Shown piece by piece: positions 1-10,393 of a stretch of DNA of 64,000 nt. Position 1 is the stretch's first letter; each line of letters starts with the position of its first letter. The position numbers were made by a program, and so were the translations under genes. The DNA is taken from contig CP102593.1 in the NCBI GenBank assembly GCA_025666215.1, positions 2,431,001-2,495,000 of the forward strand, in the 5' to 3' direction. This DNA comes from Xanthomonas campestris pv. phormiicola. Lineage in GTDB: Bacteria > Pseudomonadota > Gammaproteobacteria > Xanthomonadales > Xanthomonadaceae. Under the pieces are notes generated by a model. It made no database searches and was not told the origin of the DNA. It saw only the letters and a program-made list of their open reading frames with translations.

Positions 1-52
1 TGCGCTCGGACCAGGCACGGTTGTTGTGCAGTAGCTGATCGATTTTGCTCAT
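1..52 (-). CDS. can: Carbonic anhydrase (beta class), 5' end only
   Basis: Only the first 17 codons lie in the window; the gene runs leftward off the edge. The peptide begins MSKIDQLLHNNRAWSER, which matches the start of Can-type beta carbonic anhydrases (a short helix ending in NNxxWS). The family interconverts CO2 and bicarbonate in the cytoplasm with a zinc ion. The zinc ligands lie outside the window, so the call rests on the N-terminus alone. Positions 53-210 upstream hold no gene and probably carry its promoter. Confidence 0.7.
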   Translation of the reverse strand, partial: MSKIDQLLHNNRAWSER

Positions 53-210
53 AGCCACGCATTATTCCAGAATCCGGCGCGCACATGGGCGCGTCGCGGC
101 GGCTGCGGGAGTGGCGCGGTTCATCGGCGCGGCGGCGGCGCGGACACACGCCGGCGTATGTTGGTCGGGACGCGCGGCGCGCCCGCGATCGTGCGCGGAC
201 GCAGGCGTCG

Positions 211-834
211 TCAGCGCCGCTGCAGGCGCTCGCGCATCAGCGCGGCCACCGCCTGCGCGCCAGGATCGGCCTGCGCCTGCAAGGCCTCGCGCACCGCCGT
301 CACGTTCGCGGGCGGGTGGTTCTGGCTCAGTTTGAACTTCAGTTCGACCCGCTCCGGTTCGAAACGGAAGCCGACGATGCCGCGCAGCTGGCGCCGGTGC
401 GCATCGTTGTGCGGCTCGTAGCGCCAGTCGCTGCCGAGCGCGTGCTCGTGGCGTTCACTGAGCCGGGCCACGATGTCGGCCAGCAGCGCTTCGTCGTCGC
501 TGGCCTGCAACCGGCCATGCAGGTGCGCGGTGGCATAGTTCCAGGTCGGTACCCGTGCCATCGCTTCCTTGTCCGGATACCAGCCCGGCGACACGTAGGC
601 CTGCGGGCCGTGCACGATCAGCAGCGCCGGGCCGCGGTGCCGCGATTGCGGATTGGCGCGCGCCCAATGGCCCTCGATCACGATGCGCGTGCCGTCGCGC
701 CGGTACAGCACCGGCAGCGGCGTGGCGCAGGGCAGGCCGTCGGCGACGGTGACCAGGGTGACGAACGGATCGCGCGCGATCAGCGCGTCGAGCGCGCCCA
801 GGTCGGTTTCGGCGAACGCCGGCGGGACGTGCAT
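211..834 (-). CDS. PaiB-type FMN-binding negative transcriptional regulator
   Basis: A 207-residue protein of the usual PaiB length. It starts MHVPPAFAETD, continues with a split-barrel segment (FVTLVTVADGLPCATPLPVL), and has the family-typical HGPQAYVSPGWY and VPTWNYATAHLHG stretches followed by GIVGFRFEPERVELKFKLSQN. The family has a flavin-reductase-like fold. In Bacillus, PaiB was described as a repressor of sporulation and protease genes, while most proteobacterial members are uncharacterised. It lies 7 bp downstream of the small gene at 842-1156 on the same strand and is probably the last gene of that short operon. The family is secure; the physiological role is not. Confidence 0.85.
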   Translation of the reverse strand: MHVPPAFAETDLGALDALIARDPFVTLVTVADGLPCATPLPVLYRRDGTRIVIEGHWARANPQSRHRGPALLIVHGPQAYVSPGWYPDKEAMARVPTWNYATAHLHGRLQASDDEALLADIVARLSERHEHALGSDWRYEPHNDAHRRQLRGIVGFRFEPERVELKFKLSQNHPPANVTAVREALQAQADPGAQAVAALMRERLQRR

Positions 835-841
835 CGGCGGC

Positions 842-1156
842 TCAGGCGCGCGTGCCCAGGGTCTGGGTCATGCGTCCGCGCAGCGCGGCATCGTTGTCGG
901 CCTGCGGCGGCGCCACTTCGTGCAGCGAGAACCCGCGCGCCAGCGCGTCGTCCTCGTCCAGGCCGTCGAAGGCGACGAACTCGGCGTCGAACAATGCCGC
1001 CTGCGCGGTGTCCTCGCTGTCGTAGCTGAGCGTGTTGCCGTCGCTGTCCAGCACCTCGGCGGTGCCGGCGTCGCGCACGCGCAGGCGCGCCCACACCAGG
1101 ATGCGGCCGAGGCTGGCCAGGTACCACCGATCGGCGGCGGAAGCGTCTGAAGTCAT
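842..1156 (-). CDS. Conserved hypothetical protein, 104 aa
   Basis: A small acidic protein beginning MTSDASAADRWYLASLGRI and containing VRDAGTAEVLDSDGNTLSYD. I do not recognise a named domain and see no signal peptide or membrane segment. The chosen start gives a 4-bp ATGA overlap with the stop of the upstream membrane-protein gene (1153-1458), which suggests translational coupling; the longer in-frame opening to 1438 runs antisense-like through that neighbour and is rejected. The pattern of hydrophobic and charged blocks looks like a folded cytoplasmic protein. The function is unknown. Confidence 0.7.
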   Translation of the reverse strand: MTSDASAADRWYLASLGRILVWARLRVRDAGTAEVLDSDGNTLSYDSEDTAQAALFDAEFVAFDGLDEDDALARGFSLHEVAPPQADNDAALRGRMTQTLGTRA

Positions 1157-1458
1157 GGAATCACCAGGGAAAGCAGCCAGAGCAGGGCGGCCATGCCCAG
1201 GCCGAAGAAGATGGTCAGCAGCGACAGCCAGGCCGGCGTCGCCAGCCCGGACAGCGAGCGGTCGCCGAGCGCACGGTAGCGCCGCGCCAGCAACCAGCCC
1301 AACGCCACCGGCTTGAGAAACGCGCCGGGGCCGAATGCGTTCACCAACGGCGGATGCCGATCGCGGATATGCACCAGGGTCAGCGGCCAGAAGATCAGGA
1401 ACGCACTGACCCCGGCCACGGCCACGCCGACGAAGCACAGCGCGAAGAACAGGATCAT
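1153..1458 (-). CDS. Small integral membrane protein, 101 aa
   Basis: Begins MILFFALCFVGVAVAGVSAFLIFW, a clear first membrane segment. A loop rich in charged residues follows (LTLVHIRDRHPPLVNAFGPG), then a C-terminal hydrophobic hairpin (TPAWLSLLTIFFGLGMAA and LLWLLSLVIP), giving two or three membrane spans. It is the first gene of a three-gene unit with 842-1156 and the PaiB-like gene, and starts just 22 bp after asnS ends on the same strand. No family is recognised; similar universal stress-like or UspB-like topologies exist, but nothing supports such a name. Confidence 0.65.
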   Translation of the reverse strand: MILFFALCFVGVAVAGVSAFLIFWPLTLVHIRDRHPPLVNAFGPGAFLKPVALGWLLARRYRALGDRSLSGLATPAWLSLLTIFFGLGMAALLWLLSLVIP

Positions 1459-1480
1459 GGGGCGGCCTGGTCGCGATGCA

Positions 1481-2881
<1,401 letters not shown>

Positions 2882-2959
2882 GACTTGAATCCTCGCCGCA
2901 GCGACTCGATATGGAACGGGCAAGTGTACTGGCTGAACCGCGGCGCTTGCGAGGCGCGG

Positions 2960-2992
2960 CGCGCATCCGCCGCCGCGCTTCCTCCCTATAAT
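2960..2992 (+). promoter_or_regulatory. Probable promoter of the IscA-like gene
   Basis: A perfect TATAAT box stands at 2987-2992, 31 bp before the ATG at 3023. A weak -35 candidate would lie around 2964-2970 in gcgcatccg. The assignment rests on the -10 match and its position in an otherwise very GC-rich divergent intergenic region. Confidence 0.5.
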
Positions 2993-3022
2993 GACCGTTC
3001 GCTGTTCCCGGAGTCGTTCGCC

Positions 3023-3376
3023 ATGGCCATCCATCTCACTCCCGTCGCCTTCGAGCGCGTGCAGCGCTTCGTCGCCCAGACCCCCGGGGCGCTGGGCCTG
3101 CGCTTCGGCGTCGAACGCACCGGCTGCTCGGGCTGGGGCCACGTCACCGAGCTGGCGCGCGAAGCGCACCCGGACGATGCGGTGTTCGAGCAGGACGGGG
3201 TGCGCATCTACGTCGATGCCGCCAGCCTGCCGCTGGTCGACGGCACCGAGATCGATTTCGCCAGGCAGGGCCTGGGCGAGACCTTCATCTTCCGCAATCC
3301 CAACGCCACCGCCGAATGCGGCTGCGGCGAGAGCTTCACCACCGACGCCGAGCATGCGGCGGCCGCCGCGCGCTGA
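3023..3376 (+). CDS. IscA/ErpA-type iron-sulfur cluster assembly protein
   Basis: A 117-residue A-type carrier protein. The three invariant cysteines of the HesB/IscA fold are present: Cys35 in RTGCSGWGH and Cys99 plus Cys101 in AECGCGESF. Members bind Fe-S clusters or iron and hand them to apo-targets in the cytoplasm. It stands alone, outside any isc or suf operon, opposite asnS. It could be the IscA, ErpA or SufA representative; the sequence does not settle which, so no symbol is given. The start follows from the GGAG about 10 bp upstream and from the family N-terminus MAIHLTPVA. Confidence 0.9.
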   Translation: MAIHLTPVAFERVQRFVAQTPGALGLRFGVERTGCSGWGHVTELAREAHPDDAVFEQDGVRIYVDAASLPLVDGTEIDFARQGLGETFIFRNPNATAECGCGESFTTDAEHAAAAAR

Positions 3377-3391
3377 GCGCCGGCGCCGCGC

Positions 3392-4180
3392 TCACCACGC
3401 GTAGTGGGTCAGTACCAGCCGCGGATCCAGGTCCAGCCGCGCGAAGCCGATCTCGCAGACCTGCGCGCCGACGAATTGCGCGCATAGCGTCTCGGTGAGG
3501 CGCAGGCGCAGGCGCCGTTCTTCCAGGTCGACCGCGCACAGACGGGCCGCGGCGAAATCGAAATAGCGGCCGACCGCGCCGAACGCGGCCTTGAACAGGC
3601 TTTCCTTGGCCGAGAACAGCGCGGTCAGCAGCGCATCGTGTGACCACTGCGCATCGGCCGCGGCGGCCAGCAGCTCGGCTTCTTGCGCATCGATGGCCAT
3701 GCTCAGCACGGCCTCGCGCGCGGCCGGCGCGAGCAGCCGTTCCAGGTCGATGCCGATGCCATGGGCCCGGCCGGCCGGCAGCGCCACCGCCGCCGCGCAG
3801 CCGTCGCTGTGGGAAATGCTGCCCAGGCCGCCGGCCGGCCAGCGTGGCTCGCGCGACGCACCGATCGCGATCTCGGCCTGCGCCTGGGCCGGGCCGAGCG
3901 CCTCGCGCAGCGCCAGCCGGGCGGCCAGGCGCCCGAACAGGAACTCCGCCTGGCGCTTGCGCACGCTGCGCGCGACGCTGTCCGGGCAGGCGATCGCCGC
4001 CGCGGCGAAGGCCTGCGCGTGGAAGCGCGCGGCATCGAACCCCAGCGCGTACAGCGGCGTGCCGTCGTCCAGCAGGTAGCGGCGGGCGCTGCGCAGGGCG
4101 ACGGCGACTGCCGGCGGCAGCTCCAGCTGCAGCGGCTGGCCGACGCGCAGGGCGGGGTCGGCGTACGGGGGGGCGATCAC
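3392..4180 (-). CDS. 4'-phosphopantetheinyl transferase superfamily protein
   Basis: About 262 residues if translation starts at the GTG at 4178-4180 (VIAPPYADPALRVG); an open frame extends upstream but has no typical sequence there. The Sfp-type signature is present: GIGIDLERL with the metal-binding Asp, and FSAKESLFKAAFG with the second acidic/lysine motif. The enzyme moves phosphopantetheine from CoA to a serine of acyl, aryl or peptidyl carrier proteins. No carrier protein, NRPS or PKS gene is near, so this is an orphan activator. In X. albilineans an orphan Sfp-type enzyme activates albicidin synthesis; a similar role here is only a possibility. Confidence 0.85.
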   Translation of the reverse strand: MIAPPYADPALRVGQPLQLELPPAVAVALRSARRYLLDDGTPLYALGFDAARFHAQAFAAAAIACPDSVARSVRKRQAEFLFGRLAARLALREALGPAQAQAEIAIGASREPRWPAGGLGSISHSDGCAAAVALPAGRAHGIGIDLERLLAPAAREAVLSMAIDAQEAELLAAAADAQWSHDALLTALFSAKESLFKAAFGAVGRYFDFAAARLCAVDLEERRLRLRLTETLCAQFVGAQVCEIGFARLDLDPRLVLTHYAW

Positions 4181-4593
4181 GGCGGGTACCTGGACGACGT
4201 GCCGCAGGGCCAGGCGCGCGCGGCGCAGCGTTCGGCGCGGCGCAGCCGCCGGGGCAGGGCCGCAGCGGGCAGGGCAGGCGGTCGCGCAGGCAGGCGTGCG
4301 GGAACAGGCGTGGCGTCGATGGCTGAGGGCGCGGTCGGTCGGTGGTTCACCCGGCCAGTGTCGCAAAACCGGCGCCGGCGCGGCAGCGGCGGCCCGGACC
4401 GCCATATCGTCCGCAACAGGCGGCGCCGGCCCGGCATGGATGTACGGCCGCCACCTTGCGGCGCGGCCCCCGCACTGCCATACTTTCCTGCTTCCTGCGC
4501 CCGTCGTGGCGGGAGCCCTTGCCCCACCGCACCCGTTTCGGGCCTCGCGGGGGGCTGTCCGGCCCTTGGGCCACATCCGAAAGGTATAACCAC

Positions 4594-5028
4594 ATGAGTC
4601 GTCATTACGAAATCGTGTTCCTGGTCCATCCGGACCAGAGCGAGCAGGTCCCGGCCATGATCGAGCGCTACAAGTCGCTGGTCGAGAACGGCAGCGGCAC
4701 CATCCACCGTCTGGAAGACTGGGGCCGCCGCCAGCTGGCGTACCCGATCCAGAACCTGGTGAAGGCGCACTACGTCATGCTCAACATCGAAGTGGACCAG
4801 GCCATCCTCGCCGAACTGGTCGAGAGCTTCCGCTTCAACGACGCCGTGCTGCGCCACCTGGTGATCAAGCGCGACGGCCCGGACACCGAGCAGTCGCTGA
4901 TCATGAAGAGCAAGGACGAGAAGGGCGACAAGCCCGAGCGCAGCGAGCGCCGTCGCCGCGACGACGAGGAAGGCGATGCGCCTGCCGCCGCCACCGAAAC
5001 CGACGGCGACGCCGCCGAAGCTGCCTAA
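4594..5028 (+). CDS. rpsF: 30S ribosomal protein S6
   Basis: A 144-residue S6 starting [19 protein letters not shown], the classic N-terminus of the family. It binds S18 and 16S rRNA at the platform of the small subunit. After the conserved fold (to about residue 105) comes a long charged tail ([14 protein letters not shown] then an Ala/Thr/Glu stretch), as in gammaproteobacterial S6 proteins that receive added glutamates. It is first in the rpsF-rpsR-rplI group, 11 bp before rpsR. A region of about 410 bp separates it from the divergent PPTase gene and must hold the operon promoter. Confidence 0.98.
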   Translation: MSRHYEIVFLVHPDQSEQVPAMIERYKSLVENGSGTIHRLEDWGRRQLAYPIQNLVKAHYVMLNIEVDQAILAELVESFRFNDAVLRHLVIKRDGPDTEQSLIMKSKDEKGDKPERSERRRRDDEEGDAPAAATETDGDAAEAA

Positions 5029-5039
5029 GGAGCACTGCC

Positions 5040-5270
5040 ATGTCCAAGTTCTTCCGTCGCCGCAAGTTCTGCAAGTTCACCGCCGAGGGCGTCAAAGAGA
5101 TCGACTACAAGGATCTCAACACCCTGCGCCAGTACCTCACCGAGAACGGCAAGATCGTGCCGAGCCGCGTGACCGGCACCAAGTCCAAGTACCAGCGCCA
5201 GCTGGCCACGGCGGTCAAGCGCTCGCGTTTCCTGGCGCTGATCCCGTACACGGACAACCACGATATTTGA
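5040..5270 (+). CDS. rpsR: 30S ribosomal protein S18
   Basis: A 76-residue S18, beginning [17 protein letters not shown] and ending [10 protein letters not shown], the family's full length. It forms a heterodimer with S6 on the small-subunit platform. An AGGAG Shine-Dalgarno sequence precedes the ATG by 6 bp, directly after the rpsF stop. No priB separates rpsF and rpsR here, unlike E. coli. The next gene, rplI, follows after 136 bp that contain a run of gtcc/attcc-type short repeats, so rplI may have its own promoter as well as readthrough. Confidence 0.98.
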   Translation: MSKFFRRRKFCKFTAEGVKEIDYKDLNTLRQYLTENGKIVPSRVTGTKSKYQRQLATAVKRSRFLALIPYTDNHDI

Positions 5271-5406
5271 CGTGCGTCGGGCGAACAGGGTCTGTCCCAT
5301 TCCCTGTTCTCCATTCCCGACTCCCGGCAATTCCATTCCCGTCCTATTCGGACAGCACGCGTTGCGTCGGCTGCAAGCCGGCGCTAACGAATAACGGAGC
5401 AACACC

Positions 5407-5856
5407 ATGCAACTGATTCTTCTGCAGAAAGTCACCAACCTGGGCGGCCTCGGCGACAAGGTCGACGTCAAGCCGGGCTACGGCCGCAACTTCCTGGTGC
5501 CGCAGGGCAAGGCCGTGCCGGCCACCGCCGCCAACATCGCCGAGTTCGAAGCCAAGCGCGCCGAGTACGAAGCCAAGGCGCAGTCGATCCACGCCGACGC
5601 CGAGGCCCGTGCGGCCAAGCTGGAAGGCGCCAGCGTGACGGTCAAGGCCAACGCGTCCACCGAAGGCAAGCTGTACGGCTCGGTCGGCCCGCGCGACATC
5701 GCCGAGGCGTTCACCTCCGCCGGCCTGCCGCTGGAAAAGGGCGAAGTGGTGCTGGGCGAAGGCGCGTTCCGCAACATCGGCGAGTACGAGGTGCTGGTGC
5801 GCCTGCACGCCGACGTCGAGACCACGGTCAAGGTCGTGGTCGAAGCCGAAGCCTGA
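5407..5856 (+). CDS. rplI: 50S ribosomal protein L9
   Basis: A 149-residue L9 of normal length. The N-terminal RNA-binding domain is seen in [19 protein letters not shown] and [13 protein letters not shown], a long connecting helix follows (residues about 40-75), and the C-terminal domain contains [12 protein letters not shown]9 binds 23S rRNA at the base of the L1 stalk. It ends the ribosomal group, followed after 22 bp by a strong rho-independent terminator. Confidence 0.98.
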   Translation: MQLILLQKVTNLGGLGDKVDVKPGYGRNFLVPQGKAVPATAANIAEFEAKRAEYEAKAQSIHADAEARAAKLEGASVTVKANASTEGKLYGSVGPRDIAEAFTSAGLPLEKGEVVLGEGAFRNIGEYEVLVRLHADVETTVKVVVEAEA

Positions 5857-5878
5857 TCCACGGCTTCCATCGCTGTAC

Positions 5879-5911
5879 CGAAACGGGCACCGCAAGGTGC
5901 CCGTTTCGTTT
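5879..5911 (+). terminator. Rho-independent terminator after rplI
   Basis: A perfect 13-bp stem (cgaaacgggcacc / ggtgcccgtttcg) with a GCAA tetraloop, followed by TTT. It ends the rpsF-rpsR-rplI transcript before the smc promoter. Confidence 0.9.
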
Positions 5912-5944
5912 GCGGCCTCCGGCCCCGGCACCCGCTGAGGCCGT

Positions 5945-5950
5945 TATACT
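5945..5950 (+). promoter_or_regulatory. -10 box of a probable smc promoter
   Basis: TATACT at 5945-5950, in the first position after the rplI terminator where a new promoter is needed. It lies about 135 bp before the smc start, leaving a long untranslated leader. No clear -35 is seen. Confidence 0.4.
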
Positions 5951-6084
5951 CACCGGTTCGTGCCTGTTTCCTGTCCGGCGATCGTAGTCGTATCAAGGGT
6001 TTGGAAGCGGGACTTCACCTGGATATTCACTAGCGGCAGCGCGTGCCGGCCTGCCGGCCGCGCCTGCCATGGATTGCCTGCCCC

Positions 6085-9000
6085 ATGCGCCTGTCGACCA
6101 TCAAGCTGTCCGGCTTCAAGTCCTTCGTCGATCCGACCACGCTGCACCTGCCGACCAACATGACCGGCATCGTCGGTCCGAACGGCTGCGGCAAGTCGAA
6201 CATCATCGACGCGGTGCGCTGGGTGATGGGCGAAAGCTCGGCCAGCCGCCTGCGTGGCGACTCGCTGACCGACGTGATCTTCTCCGGCTCCTCGGCGCGC
6301 AAGCCGGTGTCGCAGGCCACGGTGGAGCTGATCTTCGACAACTCCGACCACACCATTTCCGGCGAGTACGCCGCGTTCAACGAGATCTCGGTCAAGCGCC
6401 AGGTCAGCCGCGACGGCAGCAGCAGCTACTCCCTCAACGGCACCAAGTGCCGGCGCCGCGACATCACCGACCTGTTCCTGGGCACCGGCCTGGGCCCGCG
6501 CAGCTACTCGATCATCGAGCAGGGCATGATCAGCCAGATCATCGAGGCGCGCCCGGAAGACCTGCGCGTGTACCTGGAAGAGGCCGCCGGCATCTCCAAG
6601 TACAAGGAGCGGCGCAAGGAGACCGAGACCCGCATCCGCCATACCCGCGAGAACCTGGAACGCCTGGGCGACCTGCGCGAGGAGATCGGCAAGCAGCTCG
6701 AGCACCTCAAGCGTCAGGCGCGCCAGGCCGAGCAGTACCAGGCGCTGCAGGAAGAACGCCGGGTCAAGGATGCGCAGTGGAAGGCGCTGGAATACCGCGG
6801 CCTGGACGGTCGCCTGCAGGGCCTGCGCGAGGCGCTGGGCCAGGAAGAGACGCGCCTGCAGCAGTTCATCGCCGAGCAGCGCGACGCCGAGGCGCGGATC
6901 GAAACCGGCCGCGTGCGCCGCGAGGAAGCCGCCGACGCCCTGAGCAAGGCCCAGGCCGAGGTCTACCAGGTCGGCAGCACCCTGGCGCGCATCGAGCAGC
7001 AGATCCAGCACCAGCGCGACCTGTCGCAGCGCCTGCACAAGGCGCGCGACGAAGCGCAGCTGGCGCTGGCCGAACTCGGCCAGCACATCAGCGGCGACGA
7101 GGCCAAGCTGGCGCTGCTGCGCGAGTCGGTGGACATCGCCGGACCGCAGCTGGAGCAGCTGCAGGAAGACAACGAATACAAGCAGGAAGCGCTGCGCGAG
7201 GCCGAGGCCAGGCTGGCCGACTGGCAGCAGCGCTGGGAAGCGCACCAGCGCTACACCGCCGAAGCCTCGCGCGCCGGCGAAGTGGAGCGCACCCGCGTCG
7301 ATTATCTGGACCGGCAATCGCTGGAAGCCGAGCGCCGCCGCGCAGCGCTGGCCGCCGAACGCGCCGGGCTGGACCTGGACGCGCTGGCCGCCGCGTTCGA
7401 ACAGGTGGAGTTGCAGCACGAGACCCAGCGCGCCGCGCTGGACGGGCTCAACGAACAGGTCGAGACGCGCAAGCAGGCGCTGACCGCGCTGCAGGAACAG
7501 CAGCGCGGCGCGCAGGCGGAACTGGCCGAGGTGCGCAAGCAGGCGCAGGCCGCGCGCGGCCGGCTGTCGTCGCTGGAAACCCTGCAGCAGGCCGCGCTCG
7601 GCCAGGAGCAGGGCGCCGCGGTGGCGTGGCTGAAGGCGCGCGGGCTGGATTCGGCGGCGCGCGTGGGCGAGCGCATCAGCGTCGAGAGCGGCTGGGAAAA
7701 CGCGGTCGAAGGCGCGCTCGGGCAATTGATCGAAGGCGTGCTGGTCGATGCGCCGGAGACCCTGGTCGATGCGCTGGGCGAACTCGGCGAAGGCCGCATC
7801 GCCCTGGTCGGCAGCGACGAGGAGGCCGGCCACTTCGCGCCGACCTCGCTGGCCGCCAAGGTGCAGGGCCCGATCGCGATCCGCCGGCTGCTGTCGCGGC
7901 TGCACGCGGCCGAGGACCTGGCCGCCGCACGCGCCTTGCTGCCGCAGCTGGGCGAGGGCGACTCGGTCATCACCCGCGATGGCGCGCGCCTGGGCGAAGG
8001 CTGGCTGCGCGTGTCGCGCTCCGGCGCGGCCAAGCAGGGCGCGTTGCTGCGCGAGCGCGAGATCCAGGCGCTGCGCGGCCAGATCGATGCGCTGCAGGAC
8101 CGCGAAGCCGAACTGGACCAGCGCCTGGCGAGCCTGCGCGAGCAGTCGCTGGCCGCCGAGCAGCAGCGCGAGGAAGCGCAGCGCCAGCTGTACCAGGCGC
8201 ACCGCAGCGTGTCCGAACTGGCCGGGCAACTGCAGAGCCAGCAGGGCAAGGTGGACGCCGCGCGCACCCGCATCGAGCGCATCGAGACGGAGATCGCGCA
8301 GCTGCTGGAAACGCTGGACAGCAGCCGCGAGCAGGCGCGCGAGGCGCGTTCCAAGCTGGAAGACGCGGTCACCAGCATGGGCGACCTGGAAAGCACCCGG
8401 CACACCCTGGAGAGCGAGCGCCGCCAGCTCACCGAAGCGCGCGACCTGGCCCGCGATGCCGCGCGCCGGGTGCGCGAGGCCGCGCATGCGCTGGCCCTGA
8501 CCCTGGAATCGCAACGCACCCAGATCGCCTCGCTGAGCCAGGCGCTGGAGCGCATGGGCAACCAGCGCGGGCAGCTGGATTCGCGCCTGGGCGAACTCAG
8601 CGCGCAGCTGAGCGAAGGCGATTCGCCGGTGCATGCGCTGGAAGCCGAGCACCAGGCGGCCCTCAGCGAACGCGTGCGCACCGACCGCGCGCTCGGCGAG
8701 GCGCGCGCGCTGCTGGACGGTATCGACAACGAATTGCGCGGCCTGGAACAGACCCGCCAGCAGCGCGACGAACAGGCCCTGGCGCAGCGCGAGCGGATCG
8801 CCCAGCGCCGCCTCGACCAGCAGGCGCTGGTGCTCAGCGCCGAGCAACTGTCGGCGGCCGTGGTCAAGGCCGGCTTCGTGCTCGAGGACGTGATCAACGG
8901 CCTGCCCGAACAGGCCGATCCGGCCGAGTGGGAGCAGGCGGTGCAGCAGATCGACGGACGCATGCGCCGCCTGGAGCCGGTCAACCTGGCCGCGATCAGC

Positions 9001-9588
9001 GAGTACGGCGAGGCCGCGCAGCGCGCCGAATACCTGGAAGCGCAGGACGTCGACCTGAACACCGCGCTGGAAACCCTGGAGGATGCGATCCGCAAGATCG
9101 ACCGCGAGACCCGCGGCCGCTTCAAGGACACCTTCGACCGCGTCAATTCCGGCGTGCAGGCGCTGTATCCGCGCCTGTTCGGCGGCGGCCACGCCTATCT
9201 GGAACTGACCGGCGAAGACCTGCTCGACACCGGCGTGGCGATCATGGCGCGCCCGCCCGGCAAGCGCGTGTCCAGCATCTCGCTGCTGTCCGGCGGCGAG
9301 AAGGCGATGACCGCGGTGGCGCTGGTGTTCGCGATCTTCCAGCTCAACCCGGCGCCGTTCTGCCTGCTCGACGAGGTCGATGCGCCGCTGGACGAAGCCA
9401 ACGTCGGCCGCTTGGCGGCGATGGTCAAGGAAATGAGCGAGAAGGTGCAGTTCCTGTTCGTCAGCCACAACAAGGCCACGATGGAAGCGGCGCACCAGCT
9501 CAGCGGCGTGACCATGCGCGAGCCGGGCGTCAGCCGCCTGGTCAGCGTGGACCTCGAGGAAGCCGCGCGTTTGGCGGGCGCGGCCTGA
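6085..9588 (+). CDS. smc: Chromosome segregation protein SMC
   Basis: A 1167-residue structural-maintenance-of-chromosomes ATPase. The start MRLSTIKLSGFKSFVD is the canonical SMC N-terminus. Walker A is GPNGCGKSN with Lys37. Two long coiled-coil arms, rich in Gln, Glu, Arg and Ala, flank a hinge near residues 500-640. The C-terminal head carries the LSGGEKAM signature and the Walker B/D-loop FCLLDEVDAPLDEAN. SMC dimers with ScpA/ScpB organise and segregate the nucleoid; neither partner gene is in the window. It is followed after 58 bp by zipA, an order common in Xanthomonas relatives. Confidence 0.98.
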   Translation: MRLSTIKLSGFKSFVDPTTLHLPTNMTGIVGPNGCGKSNIIDAVRWVMGESSASRLRGDSLTDVIFSGSSARKPVSQATVELIFDNSDHTISGEYAAFNEISVKRQVSRDGSSSYSLNGTKCRRRDITDLFLGTGLGPRSYSIIEQGMISQIIEARPEDLRVYLEEAAGISKYKERRKETETRIRHTRENLERLGDLREEIGKQLEHLKRQARQAEQYQALQEERRVKDAQWKALEYRGLDGRLQGLREALGQEETRLQQFIAEQRDAEARIETGRVRREEAADALSKAQAEVYQVGSTLARIEQQIQHQRDLSQRLHKARDEAQLALAELGQHISGDEAKLALLRESVDIAGPQLEQLQEDNEYKQEALREAEARLADWQQRWEAHQRYTAEASRAGEVERTRVDYLDRQSLEAERRRAALAAERAGLDLDALAAAFEQVELQHETQRAALDGLNEQVETRKQALTALQEQQRGAQAELAEVRKQAQAARGRLSSLETLQQAALGQEQGAAVAWLKARGLDSAARVGERISVESGWENAVEGALGQLIEGVLVDAPETLVDALGELGEGRIALVGSDEEAGHFAPTSLAAKVQGPIAIRRLLSRLHAAEDLAAARALLPQLGEGDSVITRDGARLGEGWLRVSRSGAAKQGALLREREIQALRGQIDALQDREAELDQRLASLREQSLAAEQQREEAQRQLYQAHRSVSELAGQLQSQQGKVDAARTRIERIETEIAQLLETLDSSREQAREARSKLEDAVTSMGDLESTRHTLESERRQLTEARDLARDAARRVREAAHALALTLESQRTQIASLSQALERMGNQRGQLDSRLGELSAQLSEGDSPVHALEAEHQAALSERVRTDRALGEARALLDGIDNELRGLEQTRQQRDEQALAQRERIAQRRLDQQALVLSAEQLSAAVVKAGFVLEDVINGLPEQADPAEWEQAVQQIDGRMRRLEPVNLAAISEYGEAAQRAEYLEAQDVDLNTALETLEDAIRKIDRETRGRFKDTFDRVNSGVQALYPRLFGGGHAYLELTGEDLLDTGVAIMARPPGKRVSSISLLSGGEKAMTAVALVFAIFQLNPAPFCLLDEVDAPLDEANVGRLAAMVKEMSEKVQFLFVSHNKATMEAAHQLSGVTMREPGVSRLVSVDLEEAARLAGAA

Positions 9589-9646
9589 CGTGACATGCTA
9601 AATACCTTGTCTTCCCCCTACGCACCCCTGCCGGAGTAACCCCCGA

Positions 9647-10384
9647 ATGTCCGACATGGCAATGCTGCGCATCGGCATCCTCGCCGCCGGTCTGTTGCTG
9701 ATCGCGGCGATCTTCCTGTTCGGCCGCCCGAAGAAACCGACCCAGGGCCGGCGCGTGGAGCCGGCCGACCCGGCCGCGCCGCGCCGCGAGCCCTCGCTCG
9801 GCGATGCCGCAGCGCCCGCCGACGGCGACGCGATCGCCGCGCCCGACCAGGACGGCGCCCTCGGCCAACCCGAACTGGGCCTGTCCGCCGCCGAGGCGGC
9901 CAACGCCGAACTCGGCAAGCGGCCGAGCCAGGACTTCGACAAGATCGTCTCGCTGTACGTCGCCGCGCGCGCCGGCCAGGTGCTGCGCGGCGAGGACATC
10001 GTCGTCGCCGCCGAGAAGACCGGGCTGGTGTTCGGCCATATGAACGTGTTCCACCGCCTGGTCGAAGGCCATCCCGAACGCGGCCCGATCTTCAGCATGG
10101 CCAGCATCATGAAACCGGGCAGTTTCGACATGGCCCACATCCGCGAGATGGAGACCCCGGCGATCGCGTTCTTCCTGACCCTGCCGGCGCCGCTGACCGC
10201 GCTCGACGCGTGGGAAAAGATGCTGCCGACCGTGCAGCGCATGGGCGAACTGCTCGACGGCGTGGTCCTGGACGACAGCCGCAACGCCCTCGGCCGCCAG
10301 CGCATCGCGCACATCCGCGACGAACTGCGCGCCTACGACCGCCAGCATCAGGCGCCGCCGTTGACCAAGGCGCCGCGCTGGTAG
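9647..10384 (+). CDS. zipA: Cell division protein ZipA
   Basis: A 245-residue ZipA. One N-terminal membrane anchor (MLRIGILAAGLLLIAAIFLF) is followed by a short basic patch, a Pro/Ala/Asp-rich linker (to about residue 100), and the C-terminal FtsZ-binding domain starting near DKIVSLYVAAR, with GLVFGHMNVFHR and the ending DELRAYDRQHQ. It tethers FtsZ to the inner membrane at the septum. It is shorter than E. coli ZipA (328 aa) because the linker is shorter. The ATG at 9647 is preceded by CCGGAG. It sits between smc and, after one inserted gene, ligA. Confidence 0.93.
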   Translation: MSDMAMLRIGILAAGLLLIAAIFLFGRPKKPTQGRRVEPADPAAPRREPSLGDAAAPADGDAIAAPDQDGALGQPELGLSAAEAANAELGKRPSQDFDKIVSLYVAARAGQVLRGEDIVVAAEKTGLVFGHMNVFHRLVEGHPERGPIFSMASIMKPGSFDMAHIREMETPAIAFFLTLPAPLTALDAWEKMLPTVQRMGELLDGVVLDDSRNALGRQRIAHIRDELRAYDRQHQAPPLTKAPRW

Positions 10385-10393
10385 GTGTGGGGC

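Noticed and set aside
5950..9495. 1181-codon minus frame opposite smc
   Set aside because: GC-rich antisense opening, Ala/Leu/Arg/Gln-rich and without domains; smc on the plus strand has all SMC motifs.
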